Source of the DNA: Pseudomonas viridiflava
GTDB taxonomy: Bacteria; Pseudomonadota; Gammaproteobacteria; Pseudomonadales; Pseudomonadaceae
DNA length: 64,000 nt
Assembly: GCF_900585905.1 (NCBI RefSeq)
Contig: NZ_UTVH01000034.1
Location: 62,001 to 126,000 of the forward strand
Direction of reading: 5' to 3'
How positions within the stretch are numbered: position 1 is the stretch's first letter; each line of letters opens with the position of its first letter. A program made the translations under genes and the position numbers. Positions 1-10,728 of the stretch are shown piece after piece. The notes under the pieces were generated by a model. That model was not told the DNA's origin, searched no databases, and worked only from the letters and a program-made list of their open reading frames with translations.

Positions 1-212
1 ACGTGCCCAAGGCCAACCTGGGTGTGCCCGAGCCTGTAGCACCTGCCGCAGCGAAGCCAGCGGCATTGGTCGCGCCGCAGCCGGTGGCAGAACCCGCAGC
101 CGAATCCAGCCAGCCAGTGCCTGCTCCAGCGCCTGCCGAGTCATTTCAGCCTGAACCAGCCCCCGCCGACCCTGCGCCTCAGCCCGAGCCCGAGTTGCAG
201 CCAGCCCCGTAG
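1..212 (+). CDS. C-terminal fragment of a protein with a Pro/Ala/Glu-rich tail
   Basis: Only the last 69 or so codons are present; the frame is open to the left edge and stops with TAG at 210-212, so the start lies outside the window. The visible part is almost wholly Pro, Ala, Glu and Gln (PAPAPAE, PEPAPADPAPQPEPE), a low-complexity and probably disordered tail with no catalytic motif. Such tails occur on many unrelated Pseudomonas proteins, so no function is assigned. The GTG at position 3 is an internal codon, not a likely start. Confidence 0.6.
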   Translation, partial: VPKANLGVPEPVAPAAAKPAALVAPQPVAEPAAESSQPVPAPAPAESFQPEPAPADPAPQPEPELQPAP

Positions 213-230
213 CGCTGCTCGCTGCTCGCC

Positions 231-310
231 CTTTCGCGAGCAAGCTCGCTCCCACTGACCTGATTCAACCTGCCAATGCCGATCAGGTGGGAGCGAGCTT
301 GCTCGCGAAG
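231..310. repeat. BIME: inverted pair of REP elements
   Basis: Two REP units face each other: one ends in GCAAGCTCGCTCCCAC at 255 and the other begins GTGGGAGCGAGCTTGCTCGC at 287. The roughly 24-nt arms are nearly exact reverse complements with a spacer of about 31 nt, so the pair can form a long hairpin. It sits just after the stop of the truncated upstream gene, a usual REP position. Confidence 0.9.
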
Positions 311-425
311 CAGTCGGCACAGAATCTTTAATCACCGCGTCACTTTTCCTTCACTGCGGCACTTTAAGGTAATGGTTGTGGTCAGTGAGACACACCATTA
401 AAGATCAGCCGCGAGGGCGCGCAAT

Positions 426-512
426 ATGGACGAGTATCAAGAAGAAGTACTGGAATTCAAGGCATTCGAGCTGGACCCGCCAGAACCTGCCGACGACGCC
501 ACCGAGCTGTAA
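426..512 (+). CDS. small acidic protein, 28 aa, unknown function
   Basis: ATG at 426 is preceded by GAGGG at 413-417 with about 8 nt spacing, a good Shine-Dalgarno. The 28-residue product starts MDEYQEEVLEF and ends DDATEL; it has about ten Asp/Glu residues and only one Lys. TAA at 510-512 lies five bases from the convergent stop of the AraC-type gene. The codons look Pseudomonas-like, and the reading frame plus ribosome site argue for a real micro-ORF. I do not recognise a named family. It could be a peptide that binds a basic partner, but that is a guess. Confidence 0.5.
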   Translation: MDEYQEEVLEFKAFELDPPEPADDATEL

Positions 513-517
513 CGGCT

Positions 518-1561
518 TCAGTCCAGGCTGCGCTGGCTGCGGCGGAACGCCCCGGGTGTTTGCCCGCCCCAGCGCTTGAACGCGCGTTGAAAGGCCTCTG
601 CCGAGGCAAAGCCCAGTAGGTAGGCGATTTCCCCGAACGCAAGCTCAGTGTCGCGGATGTAGGTCATCGCCAGATCGCGACGGGTTTCGTTGAGGATGTC
701 GCGAAAACCGGTGCCCTCCTCAGCCAGCTTGCGACGCAAGGTCCAGGTTGGCAGTTTGAGCCGCGCAGCGATGTCGTCCAGATCAGGTTCCATCCCCCCA
801 TTCAATAACGGCCCCAGCAGGCGGCTGATACGTTCGCGCAAGCTGCGGGTGCGGGTGAGCTGCAGCAGCTCGGCTTCGCACAGCTGCAGCAGGTGGCGCC
901 AGGTGCTCGGGCAGTGCTGCGGGTTGCGCAGCGCCAGCGTGGCCTGGCCCAGGCGCAGCTGGTTGGTGCTGGCGTTGAAGGTCAGCGCCGAGCCGAGCCC
1001 GGCGTAGGCGGCGAGGTAGTCCGGCGCGTCGAACTCGATGTCGATTTTTTCGGCGAGCACCCGGCTGCCGCACAGGTATGACAGCTGTTGCAGCCAGCCG
1101 GTCAGTATCGAATCCACCACAAAGCGGTTGTAGCCGTTGTAGGGACTGATGGAGTAGAACCGCAGCCAGGCGCCTTCGGCGTCCTCATGAAAGCTCGATT
1201 GGCCACGGTAATTGGAGCCGTAGAGGGCTTCAAAACGAATCAGCGTGCGCGCGGCCTCGCGTACATTGGGCGCCTGCGCGGCGGTGACGCCTGCCAGCCC
1301 AGCCTGGCTCATCCGGCTCAACTGGCCCATGCGCAGCCCCAGGGCTGGCTGACCGGTGAGCTGGATCGCGGCGTGCCCCAGGCGCATGTAGCGCGGGATC
1401 GACAGCCGGGCACCCGCTTGGGCCAGGCGTACGCTGTCCAGGCCGAACTGCTCCAGCAACGGCTGCGGGTCGCACTGATAGCTGAGCACCGCGTCCGCCA
1501 GGCTGTGGACGAAACCCACCGATAGATCGCCAAGCCGCGTGGGCGAGGGCGTCATGCTCAT
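518..1561 (-). CDS. AraC-family transcriptional regulator
   Basis: The 347-aa protein has the layout of AraC regulators with an N-terminal arabinose-binding-like domain (roughly residues 20-210) and a C-terminal double helix-turn-helix (about 255-340). The second HTH shows the family signature IAYLLGFASAEAFQRAFKRW followed by G-x-T-P. The start codon overlaps the stop of the upstream nitrilase-fold gene in an ATGA arrangement, so the two are probably translationally coupled and act in one process. A second Met three codons in (MSM) is an alternative start. The effector is unknown; the neighbour suggests a signal sensed at or outside the membrane, which is inference. It ends convergently with the small acidic ORF. 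Confidence 0.88.
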   Translation of the reverse strand: MSMTPSPTRLGDLSVGFVHSLADAVLSYQCDPQPLLEQFGLDSVRLAQAGARLSIPRYMRLGHAAIQLTGQPALGLRMGQLSRMSQAGLAGVTAAQAPNVREAARTLIRFEALYGSNYRGQSSFHEDAEGAWLRFYSISPYNGYNRFVVDSILTGWLQQLSYLCGSRVLAEKIDIEFDAPDYLAAYAGLGSALTFNASTNQLRLGQATLALRNPQHCPSTWRHLLQLCEAELLQLTRTRSLRERISRLLGPLLNGGMEPDLDDIAARLKLPTWTLRRKLAEEGTGFRDILNETRRDLAMTYIRDTELAFGEIAYLLGFASAEAFQRAFKRWGGQTPGAFRRSQRSLD

Positions 1562-2703
1562 AGCCAGATGTTGATCATGCGCGCACCGCGATGGGTTTTG
1601 TCATCCGGCGCGGGCTCGACGATATGGCGACCTTCGTGGCTGACGAAGCTGTGCCCGGAGCTGCCCTGATCCCACAGTTGCCCGCGCATGAACACGCTGA
1701 CCCCGGCGCGTGCAGTGCTCAGTGGCGCATGGCTGGTCAGCGTCAGGCGCTGCCAGGCTTCACTTTCGCTGACGTGCTGACTGTCCAGCCCGGTTTCGCT
1801 GACCACTTCAGGGGTGCGATAGCCACGCCAGGGCTGGGTCCACTTGCCACTGCCAATCACCAGCGCGGGCACTGCGATCAGCTCGGCGCCCTGTTTGTTC
1901 AGGCTGGCGTAGTTGCGCGGGTACCAGCTGTCACTGCCTATCAATATGCCCAGGCGCCCGGCCGGCGTGTCGATGACCTGCAAGCTGTCGGCAGCAGCAG
2001 GGGAGATGTGGCTGTGGCGATAGGTCATGGGAAACAGCTGGCGCTGCGGCTGGCCGATGGGCGTGCCGTCGCGGCCGAACGCCACGCTGCTGTTGTACAA
2101 GGGGCCACTGCCGGGTTTCAGTTGGCCGTGGACGACGGCAGGTTCGGGCAGCACGATGGAGCCCGCCACCAGCGTGACTCCAAACTCCCTGGCCAAGCCG
2201 CCAAACAGCGATTGGTATTGCTCGGCCATGGCCGACGCCTTCATCCGCCAATGCGCGTCGTCGAGCCGCTTGCCGCTGCCCGCCGAGAGCAGCGCGGAGA
2301 GGAACTTGAGGGGGTTGCTCAGCGACACCCAGGTCATCGCTTCGGTAAGCGTCGGTGCCTGATACACCTGGTTTTTCTCGCCGCTTGCAAACAGCCAGGT
2401 GCCGACGTGTTCGGGCAACACGACGATGGTGCGCTCATTGAGCAGGCCACTGTCGCGTGCCTGTTGCAGATAGGCAGCGAGCTTGCGATGCAGGCGCTCG
2501 GTGCTCTGATAGTCGGCCGGGAACAGCTCGGGCTGGATACCCAGCAGATTGCCACGCGTTCCCGGCTGGCCTTCATCAACCGCCAGCTGGATGCGCAGAT
2601 CCGACAAGTAGTGGCCCACCGGGCGCTGTTGGGTCCAGTAGCCGTAAGCCACGAGCGCTGCTGTCAAAGTGACGCCGAAGATGATGGTGAAAAATGTACG
2701 CAT
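1558..2703 (-). CDS. membrane-anchored nitrilase-fold protein, catalytic residues degenerate
   Basis: The 381-aa protein begins with one hydrophobic segment (about residues 4-20) after a short basic start, giving an N-in anchor with the bulk outside the cytoplasm. The rest resembles the carbon-nitrogen hydrolase (nitrilase) superfamily: VVLPEH around residue 98 supplies the usual Glu, and GRLGILIGSDSWYPRNY (about 249-265) matches the nucleophile loop. Family members carry Cys where this protein has Gly256 (codon GGC), and the Lys expected near residues 219-222 (QPQRQ) is absent. It is therefore unlikely to work as a normal amidase or nitrilase. It is cotranscribed with, and overlaps by 4 bp, the AraC-type gene, so a sensory or binding role is possible. 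No clear ribosome site precedes ATG 2703. Confidence 0.75.
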   Translation of the reverse strand: MRTFFTIIFGVTLTAALVAYGYWTQQRPVGHYLSDLRIQLAVDEGQPGTRGNLLGIQPELFPADYQSTERLHRKLAAYLQQARDSGLLNERTIVVLPEHVGTWLFASGEKNQVYQAPTLTEAMTWVSLSNPLKFLSALLSAGSGKRLDDAHWRMKASAMAEQYQSLFGGLAREFGVTLVAGSIVLPEPAVVHGQLKPGSGPLYNSSVAFGRDGTPIGQPQRQLFPMTYRHSHISPAAADSLQVIDTPAGRLGILIGSDSWYPRNYASLNKQGAELIAVPALVIGSGKWTQPWRGYRTPEVVSETGLDSQHVSESEAWQRLTLTSHAPLSTARAGVSVFMRGQLWDQGSSGHSFVSHEGRHIVEPAPDDKTHRGARMINIWL

Positions 2704-2833
2704 AAGGTGAGAAATGCTGTCGATCCCAAGGGTGGCTGAATCCTGAAGGTGCCGAGACTACGGGAAAACAACGGCTTAACGAACTGTTTTCCATCACGCT
2801 GATTGGATCCCAAAACGCACCTTTACCTGTTGA

Positions 2834-4066
2834 TTAATCGTACCCGGCAGCGCTCAGGCTGTTGATCAGTTCAGGCGATGCACGATACAGCGCCACGTGG
2901 CCGCGCATCAGGATTTGCGCGCTGCGCCGGTAGGCTGCGCTCTGGATCTGCAACTGCTGATCGAAGCGGCGCGCCACCACGGTAGTGTCCAGCCTGCCAG
3001 CCGGGTTTTCGATGCTGACTTCGATGTCTGTGTAAGCCTCGCCGGGTTGGGTCACTCCCTGAGCAAGCGCGTGCGCGGTGGTCCCTGGGATCAGGCATGC
3101 GGCGGCAAGGCAGCAGCCACCGGAAACGGCCATGGACGAATGGCCGGTCTGTGGCGTGAAGTAGCGCACGGCGATGTTGCCGCCCTCGCGTGGCGCGCCA
3201 ACAATGCAAACTTTGGGCACGGTTTCACTGCGTTCAATCTCCGCGCGACTCATGAGCTCGCCATCACGCCGTCGCAGGCCCATTTTCAAGCCTGCGGCCA
3301 CCCACACCTGTTTCAACGCTGCCATGAACACGGCATCCGCTTCAAGCTCGGCAACGGGTTCGTGACCGGTCTTGCCAAAGCTCGCCGCGTCAGCGATCAC
3401 CATGGGCACTGCGACGTCAACACATGACACCTGATGGCCACCCAACACATCCACCACCGCACCCGTGGGCAACAACGCGCCGGTCTTGTTACCTACCGGC
3501 GATTGCAAAAACAGATCAACGCTGGGGAAGGCGCCGAGGACGCCAGGAATCTCGGCGCAGAGGTAATGGCCCTGCACGTTGCGGCTCATGCGCGCCAGGG
3601 TCAGCACGCCGGTGTTGGTGTTGCGGATCTCTATGTCACAGGCGCCGGTGGCCGGGGCCTGGATCAGTCCGCAGTCGATGGCCCACAACGGCAAGGCGGA
3701 GGACATGTTGCCGCAATTGACACTCCAGTCGATGTCCGCGTGATCGCTCGCCAGCTGCGCCAGGGTGCTGACTATCTGTTGATGGCCTGCGCGGTTTTCG
3801 ATTCGCGCCAGGAACACCTTGTTGCTGGTCGCCGGTCCACGCCCCAGGCCAGTGGTCTGCTTGTTGCCTGGCAACTGCCCGGCGAGCGGCACGCCCATCA
3901 GATGACGCAGCAGCTCGTCACGCAGCGCTTCATCCTGCGGCAATAACGATTCGAGGATGACAACGCCCGTTGAAGTGCCGCCGCGCATGTAATGCAGCGG
4001 AAATTCAACCACGCCCTGGTGCTGGCGGACGTGAAACCCTTCAAGGCTGGTGATGCTGGCGTTCAA
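2834..4066 (-). CDS. PrpF-family isomerase/tautomerase (aconitate isomerase or 4-oxalomesaconate tautomerase type)
   Basis: The 410-aa protein has the PrpF hallmarks: an early MRGGTSTGVV motif (about residues 27-36), SVNCGNMSSA (about 115-124) with the proposed catalytic Cys, and a C-terminal SGGCCLAAACL segment with the partner Cys region. Members have a diaminopimelate-epimerase-like fold and shift double bonds in tricarboxylates such as trans-aconitate or oxalomesaconate. The start appears to be TTG at 4066, supported by AAGGGAG just upstream; no ATG gives a complete N-terminus. No 2-methylcitrate or gallate genes are adjacent, so the substrate is open. It is followed by the nitrilase-fold/AraC pair on the same strand after about 130 bp. 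Confidence 0.85.
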   Translation of the reverse strand: MNASITSLEGFHVRQHQGVVEFPLHYMRGGTSTGVVILESLLPQDEALRDELLRHLMGVPLAGQLPGNKQTTGLGRGPATSNKVFLARIENRAGHQQIVSTLAQLASDHADIDWSVNCGNMSSALPLWAIDCGLIQAPATGACDIEIRNTNTGVLTLARMSRNVQGHYLCAEIPGVLGAFPSVDLFLQSPVGNKTGALLPTGAVVDVLGGHQVSCVDVAVPMVIADAASFGKTGHEPVAELEADAVFMAALKQVWVAAGLKMGLRRRDGELMSRAEIERSETVPKVCIVGAPREGGNIAVRYFTPQTGHSSMAVSGGCCLAAACLIPGTTAHALAQGVTQPGEAYTDIEVSIENPAGRLDTTVVARRFDQQLQIQSAAYRRSAQILMRGHVALYRASPELINSLSAAGYD

Positions 4067-6405
<2,339 letters not shown>

Positions 6406-6491
6406 ACCATCTGATTGATTGCTGAGGCCAACCCAGTGCGGCAGGCGTGATGCAATGCGCTAAACTGCCGCTCTTTGCCTTTGGCCTTCTC

Positions 6492-7769
6492 GTGTCTATT
6501 CCTGCTGTTGACTGGCAACCTCACGCGCCGCTTCAGATACTCGATCTGCCCTGGCTTGCCCAGGCGCGGGTTGAGGTGGCTGTGCTGCGACTGGACTTGA
6601 TTGACCCGCTGATCAGCGGCAACAAGTGGTTCAAGCTGACGCATCACCTTGACGCAGCCCATCGTGCGGGTGCCGAGGGCGTCATCAGCCTGGGCGGTGC
6701 GCATTCCAATCATCTGCATGCCCTGGCGGCGGCAGGCAAGCGCTTTGGCTTCACAACTGTCGGCCTGCTGCGTGGCCATGCCGTGCAGACGCCCACCACG
6801 CGGGACTTGCAGGCCTGGGGCATGGAGTTGCACTGGCTGGGTTATGGCGGATATCGGGCGCGGCACGAGGCGGGTTTCTGGCAACCGTGGCGAGCGCAGT
6901 ACCCCCATTTTCATCCTGTGCCCGAGGGCGGTGGCGGGTTGCCCGGTGCGCTTGGCTGCGCAGCGCTGCTGCCCATGGCGCGCAGCCAGTTGAGCACCCT
7001 GGGCTGGGACGATCATGACGGCTGGTGGCTGGCTGCCGGGACCGGCACCACCCTGGCGGGTCTGGTGCTGGCGCAAGGTGGATTGCAGCCGGTCTATGGT
7101 GCGCTGGCAGTGCCGGATGGCCATGGCGTCGAGGAAAATATCGCCGCTATCCTTGAACAGCACAGCGCGCTTGCCCGCGATGGCGGTGGTGTGTCTGCTG
7201 AATGCGCGGCGGATTTACCGGCCTCTTCGCGAGCAAGCTCGCTCCCACCGATTTCGTTTTCGCACGATGATTCTCCATCACCCCGCTGTAGGAGCGCGCT
7301 TGCCCGCGATGGCGGTGGTGTGTCTGCTGAATGCGCTGAGGATGCACCGGCCTCTTCGCGAGCAAGCTCGCTCCCACCGATTTCGTTTTCACACGATAAT
7401 TCTCCATCACCCCGCTGTAGGAGCGCGCTTGCCCGCGATGGCGGTGGTGTGTCTGCTGAATGTGCTGAGGATTTACCGGCCTCTTCGCGAGCAAGCTCGC
7501 TCCCACTGATTTCACTTCTACGTCCGTCGTCTGGCTTTCATCTCATCGCCGCCAGTCGTGGAGGGTTTGGCAAGGTGGACCCGCAGTTGCTCGCGTTCAT
7601 TGCTGAAAGCGAATCCCTCTGCGGTATTGCGCTAGATCCGCTGTACACCGGCAAGGCTTTGCTGGCGCTGCACGATGAGGTTAAGGCTGGCCGCTTCGCC
7701 CCCGGCACGCGCCTGATCTTCGTGCATACCGGGGGACTGCAAGGGCGTCGCGCCATGGCGCTTTCATAG
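6492..7769 (+). CDS. PLP-dependent ACC deaminase / D-cysteine desulfhydrase family protein with in-frame REP insertion
   Basis: The flanks encode a fold-type II PLP enzyme: SGNKWFK gives the PLP lysine (K45), LGGAHSNHL binds the cofactor phosphate, GTGTTLAG follows, and the C-terminus has LYTGKALLAL and HTGGLQGR. Members desulfurise D-cysteine or deaminate aminocyclopropane carboxylate. Here 425 aa are predicted instead of about 310, because residues about 225-340 are translated from a tandem REP array (7164-7512) that keeps the frame open. Removing it restores a normal-sized protein. The insert separates the segment ending EENIAAILEQH from the one starting FHLIAASRGGFGKVD, so it could be a tolerated surface loop or an inactivating insertion. 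Start is uncertain: GTG 6492 fits the family start, ATG 6447 is also in frame, and neither has a strong ribosome site. Confidence 0.85.
   Translation: MSIPAVDWQPHAPLQILDLPWLAQARVEVAVLRLDLIDPLISGNKWFKLTHHLDAAHRAGAEGVISLGGAHSNHLHALAAAGKRFGFTTVGLLRGHAVQTPTTRDLQAWGMELHWLGYGGYRARHEAGFWQPWRAQYPHFHPVPEGGGGLPGALGCAALLPMARSQLSTLGWDDHDGWWLAAGTGTTLAGLVLAQGGLQPVYGALAVPDGHGVEENIAAILEQHSALARDGGGVSAECAADLPASSRASSLPPISFSHDDSPSPRCRSALARDGGGVSAECAEDAPASSRASSLPPISFSHDNSPSPRCRSALARDGGGVSAECAEDLPASSRASSLPLISLLRPSSGFHLIAASRGGFGKVDPQLLAFIAESESLCGIALDPLYTGKALLALHDEVKAGRFAPGTRLIFVHTGGLQGRRAMALS
7164..7512. repeat. tandem BIME array, period 129 bp, inside a coding sequence
   Basis: Units begin with AGCGCGCTTGCCCGCGATGG at 7164, 7293 and 7422; the first two are complete and nearly identical, the third ends near 7512. 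Each unit pairs one REP (CGCGCTTGCCCGCGA) with an oppositely oriented one (TTCGCGAGCAAGCTCGCTCC). The 129-bp period equals 43 codons, and the frame used by the host gene reads SALARDGGG and SSRASSLP in every unit without a stop. Confidence 0.93.
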
Positions 7770-7899
7770 CGGTGGCATGAATCCTGCGCTGTTGGTCAGC
7801 GGTGCGTCGGTCCTGAATACGCGGAGGATACTTCTGGAGTGAGCCGCCGCAGGGACTGTCCCGATAATCGATAGCTTCCTGATGAATGTCGAGGTCAGC

Positions 7900-9237
7900 A
7901 TGACGAGCAACGCCACACAGCAGGTCAGCCCGCAAACCCTGAAAAAGGTAATCGTCGCTGCGGCCATCGGTAATTTCGTCGAGTGGTTCGACTTCGCCAT
8001 CTACGGCTTTCTCGCCACTGCCATTGCCCAACAGTTCTTTCCCAGCGGCGACGCCAGCGCGGCGTTGCTCAAGACCTTCGCGGTGTTTGCCGTAGCCTTT
8101 GCCTTTCGCCCGTTAGGCGGGGTGTTTTTTGGCATGCTGGGTGATCGTATCGGCCGCAAGAAAACCCTGGCGATGACAATTTTGTTGATGGCGGCGGCCA
8201 CCACCCTGATCGGGCTGCTGCCTACTTACGCGGCCATTGGCGTGATGGCGCCGATCCTGCTGACGCTGATTCGTTGCGCCCAGGGTTTTTCGGCGGGCGG
8301 CGAGTACGCCGGCGCCTGCGCCTACCTGATGGAACATGCGCCCAGTGATCGGCGGGCGTGGTACGGCAGCTTCGTCCCGGTGTCGACTTTCTCGGCCTTT
8401 GCCGCTGCGGCGGTGGTGGCTTACGCCCTCGAAGCATCGCTGTCGCCTGAGGCCATGGGCAGCTGGGGCTGGCGCCTGCCGTTTCTGATCGCGGCGCCGT
8501 TGGGCCTGGTGGGGCTGTATCTGCGCTGGAAACTGGATGAAACCCCGGCGTTCCAGGCCGTAACCGAGGAGCGTGACGTGGCCCATTCGCCCCTCAAGGA
8601 CACCCTGCGCAATCATGGCGCGGCGATTTGCTGTCTGGGCGCATTCGTTTCCCTGACCGCACTGTCGTTCTATATGTTCACCACCTATTTCGCCACCTAC
8701 CTGCAAGTGGCGGGCGGTCTCAGCCGTGCCACGGCGCTGCTGGTGTCGCTGATCGCGCTGCTGTTTGCCGCCGCCATCTGCCCGCTGGCAGGGCTGTATT
8801 CGGACAAGGTCGGCCGTCGCCTGACCGTCAAGACCGCCTGCGCGTTGTTGATCGTGGTGGTGTTGCCATCGTTCTGGCTGGCCAGTTCGGGATCGTTCGC
8901 CGCCTCCGTCGTCGGTGTCATGCTGCTGGCGGTGGGTGCCGTGCTGTGCGGCGTAGTGACAGCGGCCTTGCTCTCGGAAACCTTTCCAACCCGCACCCGC
9001 TATACCGCATCGGCAATCACTTACAACATGGCGTACACCATTTTCGGGGGCACCGCACCACTGGTGGCGACCTGGCTGATCAGCACCACGGGCAGCAACC
9101 TGTCGCCTGCGTTTTATCTGATTGCGGTGGCGTTGCTGGCGCTGGCAGGCGGCCTGGCGCTGCCGGAAACGTCCCGCATCTCGTTGCACGACGTGGCCCA
9201 GAGCGAGAAGGGCAGCGCTGTGAGCGCCACGGCCTAG
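7900..9237 (+). CDS. MFS transporter, metabolite:H+ symporter (MHS) type
   Basis: A 445-aa inner-membrane protein with about twelve hydrophobic segments. It starts the membrane domain with VIVAAAIGNFVEWFDFAIYGF and has GDRIGRKKTLA between helices 2 and 3 and RCAQGFSAGGEYAG later, signatures of the MHS family that includes proline/betaine, alpha-ketoglutarate and citrate symporters. ATG 7900 is preferred because GAGG sits just upstream; ATG 7882 adds six residues. The substrate cannot be told from sequence alone. It is followed after about 135 bp by a second, unrelated MFS gene. Confidence 0.88.
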   Translation: MTSNATQQVSPQTLKKVIVAAAIGNFVEWFDFAIYGFLATAIAQQFFPSGDASAALLKTFAVFAVAFAFRPLGGVFFGMLGDRIGRKKTLAMTILLMAAATTLIGLLPTYAAIGVMAPILLTLIRCAQGFSAGGEYAGACAYLMEHAPSDRRAWYGSFVPVSTFSAFAAAAVVAYALEASLSPEAMGSWGWRLPFLIAAPLGLVGLYLRWKLDETPAFQAVTEERDVAHSPLKDTLRNHGAAICCLGAFVSLTALSFYMFTTYFATYLQVAGGLSRATALLVSLIALLFAAAICPLAGLYSDKVGRRLTVKTACALLIVVVLPSFWLASSGSFAASVVGVMLLAVGAVLCGVVTAALLSETFPTRTRYTASAITYNMAYTIFGGTAPLVATWLISTTGSNLSPAFYLIAVALLALAGGLALPETSRISLHDVAQSEKGSAVSATA

Positions 9238-9373
9238 CAGGCCAATCGGGAAATGCCTGCAACAAAATGTGGCAGCGGTGCACTGAAAAATGGCACATTG
9301 GCGGGCCAGGTGCCGCTGACACATCTTGCAATCAGGAGTCGTGGCACGTCCTCTCGTTACCCGGATGATTTTC

Positions 9374-10606
9374 ATGGACGTCAGCAACACTTCTTCCACC
9401 GCGACTGCGATTCCAGCCCCGGCGCCAGCATCCAGCACCAGCAGCCCGCTGGTCATGCGTATCATCGGCGCGGTGGCGCTGGCGCATCTGGTCAATGACC
9501 TGATTCAAGCGGTCTTGCCGTCGATCTACCCGCTGCTCAAGGCCAGCTACGGGCTGACTTTCACCCAGGTCGGCCTGATCACCCTGACGTTTCAGATCAC
9601 CGCCTCGCTGCTGCAACCCTGGGTCGGCTATTACACCGACCGCCATCCCAACCCGCTGGTGCTACCCGTAGGCTCGCTGTGCACGCTGCTGGGTATTCTG
9701 ATGCTGTCGATGGTTGGCAGTTTTCCGATGATTCTGCTGGCGTCGGCGCTGATCGGCATCGGCTCCTCGACCTTCCATCCCGAGGCCTCGCGCATTGCCA
9801 GGCTTGCTTCCGGCGGACGCTTTGGCCTGGCGCAATCGACGTTCCAGGTGGGCGGCAACACCGGTTCGGCCTTCGGTCCGCTGCTGGCGGCGGCGATCAT
9901 CATTCCGTTCGGCCAGGGCCATGTCGCCTGGTTTGGCCTGGTGGCGCTGTTTTCCGTCGGCTTGCTGTACGCCATCAGCCGCTGGTATCGCGCTCACTTG
10001 ACCCTGTTCAAGCTCAAGCAGGGCCAGGCCGCCAGTCATGGCCTGTCGAAGGCGCGGGTGACCGGCGCGCTGGTGGTCTTGGCGTTTCTGATTTTTTCCA
10101 AATTTTTCTATATGTCCAGCATCACCAGCTATTTCACTTTTTATCTGATCGAGAAATTCGACCTCTCGGTGGCCAGCTCCCAGCTCTACCTGTTCCTGTT
10201 CCTCGGCGCTGTGGCCGCTGGCACCTTCTTCGGCGGGCCGATTGGCGACCGGATCGGGCGCAAGGCGGTGATCTGGTTCTCGATCCTTGGCGCTGCGCCA
10301 TTCACTCTCGCGCTGCCTTATGCTGACCTGTTCTGGACCAGCATTCTCAGTGTGATCATCGGCTTTATCCTTGCCTCCGCCTTTTCCGCCATCGTGGTCT
10401 ACGCCCAGGAGCTAGTGCCGGGCAATGTCGGCATGATCGCCGGGATTTTCTTCGGTCTGATGTTCGGCTTTGGCGGGATCGGCGCGGCGCTGCTTGGTTA
10501 TCTGGCCGACAGCCACGGCATTCTGTTCGTTTATAAGCTGTGCTCCTACCTGCCGCTGCTGGGGATTCTGGCGATCCTGCTGCCGCGCACAAAAAAGGCT
10601 CAGTGA
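9374..10606 (+). CDS. MFS transporter, fosmidomycin-resistance (Fsr) type
   Basis: After a Ser/Thr/Ala/Pro-rich leader of about 25 residues, this protein of about 410 aa has the pattern of Fsr-like efflux MFS proteins: LAHLVNDLIQAVLPSIYPLL in helix 1, GYYTDRHPNP in the first cytoplasmic loop, GSSTFHPEASRIAR, and GDRIGRKAV in the second half. Twelve hydrophobic stretches are visible. Fsr proteins export fosmidomycin and related compounds in E. coli; the natural substrate is unknown. The start is ambiguous: ATG 9374 is chosen, with ATG 9365, GTG 9341 and TTG 9326 also in frame. An AGGAG at 9334-9338 lies too close to GTG 9341 to decide. Confidence 0.85.
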   Translation: MDVSNTSSTATAIPAPAPASSTSSPLVMRIIGAVALAHLVNDLIQAVLPSIYPLLKASYGLTFTQVGLITLTFQITASLLQPWVGYYTDRHPNPLVLPVGSLCTLLGILMLSMVGSFPMILLASALIGIGSSTFHPEASRIARLASGGRFGLAQSTFQVGGNTGSAFGPLLAAAIIIPFGQGHVAWFGLVALFSVGLLYAISRWYRAHLTLFKLKQGQAASHGLSKARVTGALVVLAFLIFSKFFYMSSITSYFTFYLIEKFDLSVASSQLYLFLFLGAVAAGTFFGGPIGDRIGRKAVIWFSILGAAPFTLALPYADLFWTSILSVIIGFILASAFSAIVVYAQELVPGNVGMIAGIFFGLMFGFGGIGAALLGYLADSHGILFVYKLCSYLPLLGILAILLPRTKKAQ

Positions 10607-10728
10607 CGAGCAGGCTCAGGCAGGTCAGGGCGCTTGGGGGGCTGTGTGGGAACGATCGTTTGCCGCTGCCCCGGCCTTTCGCCCATAATCTCCGTCTTTA
10701 AGCCGCATCGCCAATCTGCAGGAGCCCC

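Noticed and set aside
1591..2739. Open plus-strand frame opposite the nitrilase-fold gene
   Set aside because: Composition is that of an antisense shadow; the minus-strand protein has clear family motifs and overlaps its partner gene in the ATGA manner.
7164..7512. CRISPR array
   Set aside because: Units are 129 bp and nearly identical throughout, without alternating short repeats and unique spacers, and no cas genes are present.
7147..7515. Minus-strand and alternate-frame ORFs across the 129-bp repeats
   Set aside because: They are repeat translations in other frames; only the frame continuous with the PLP enzyme has protein motifs on both sides.
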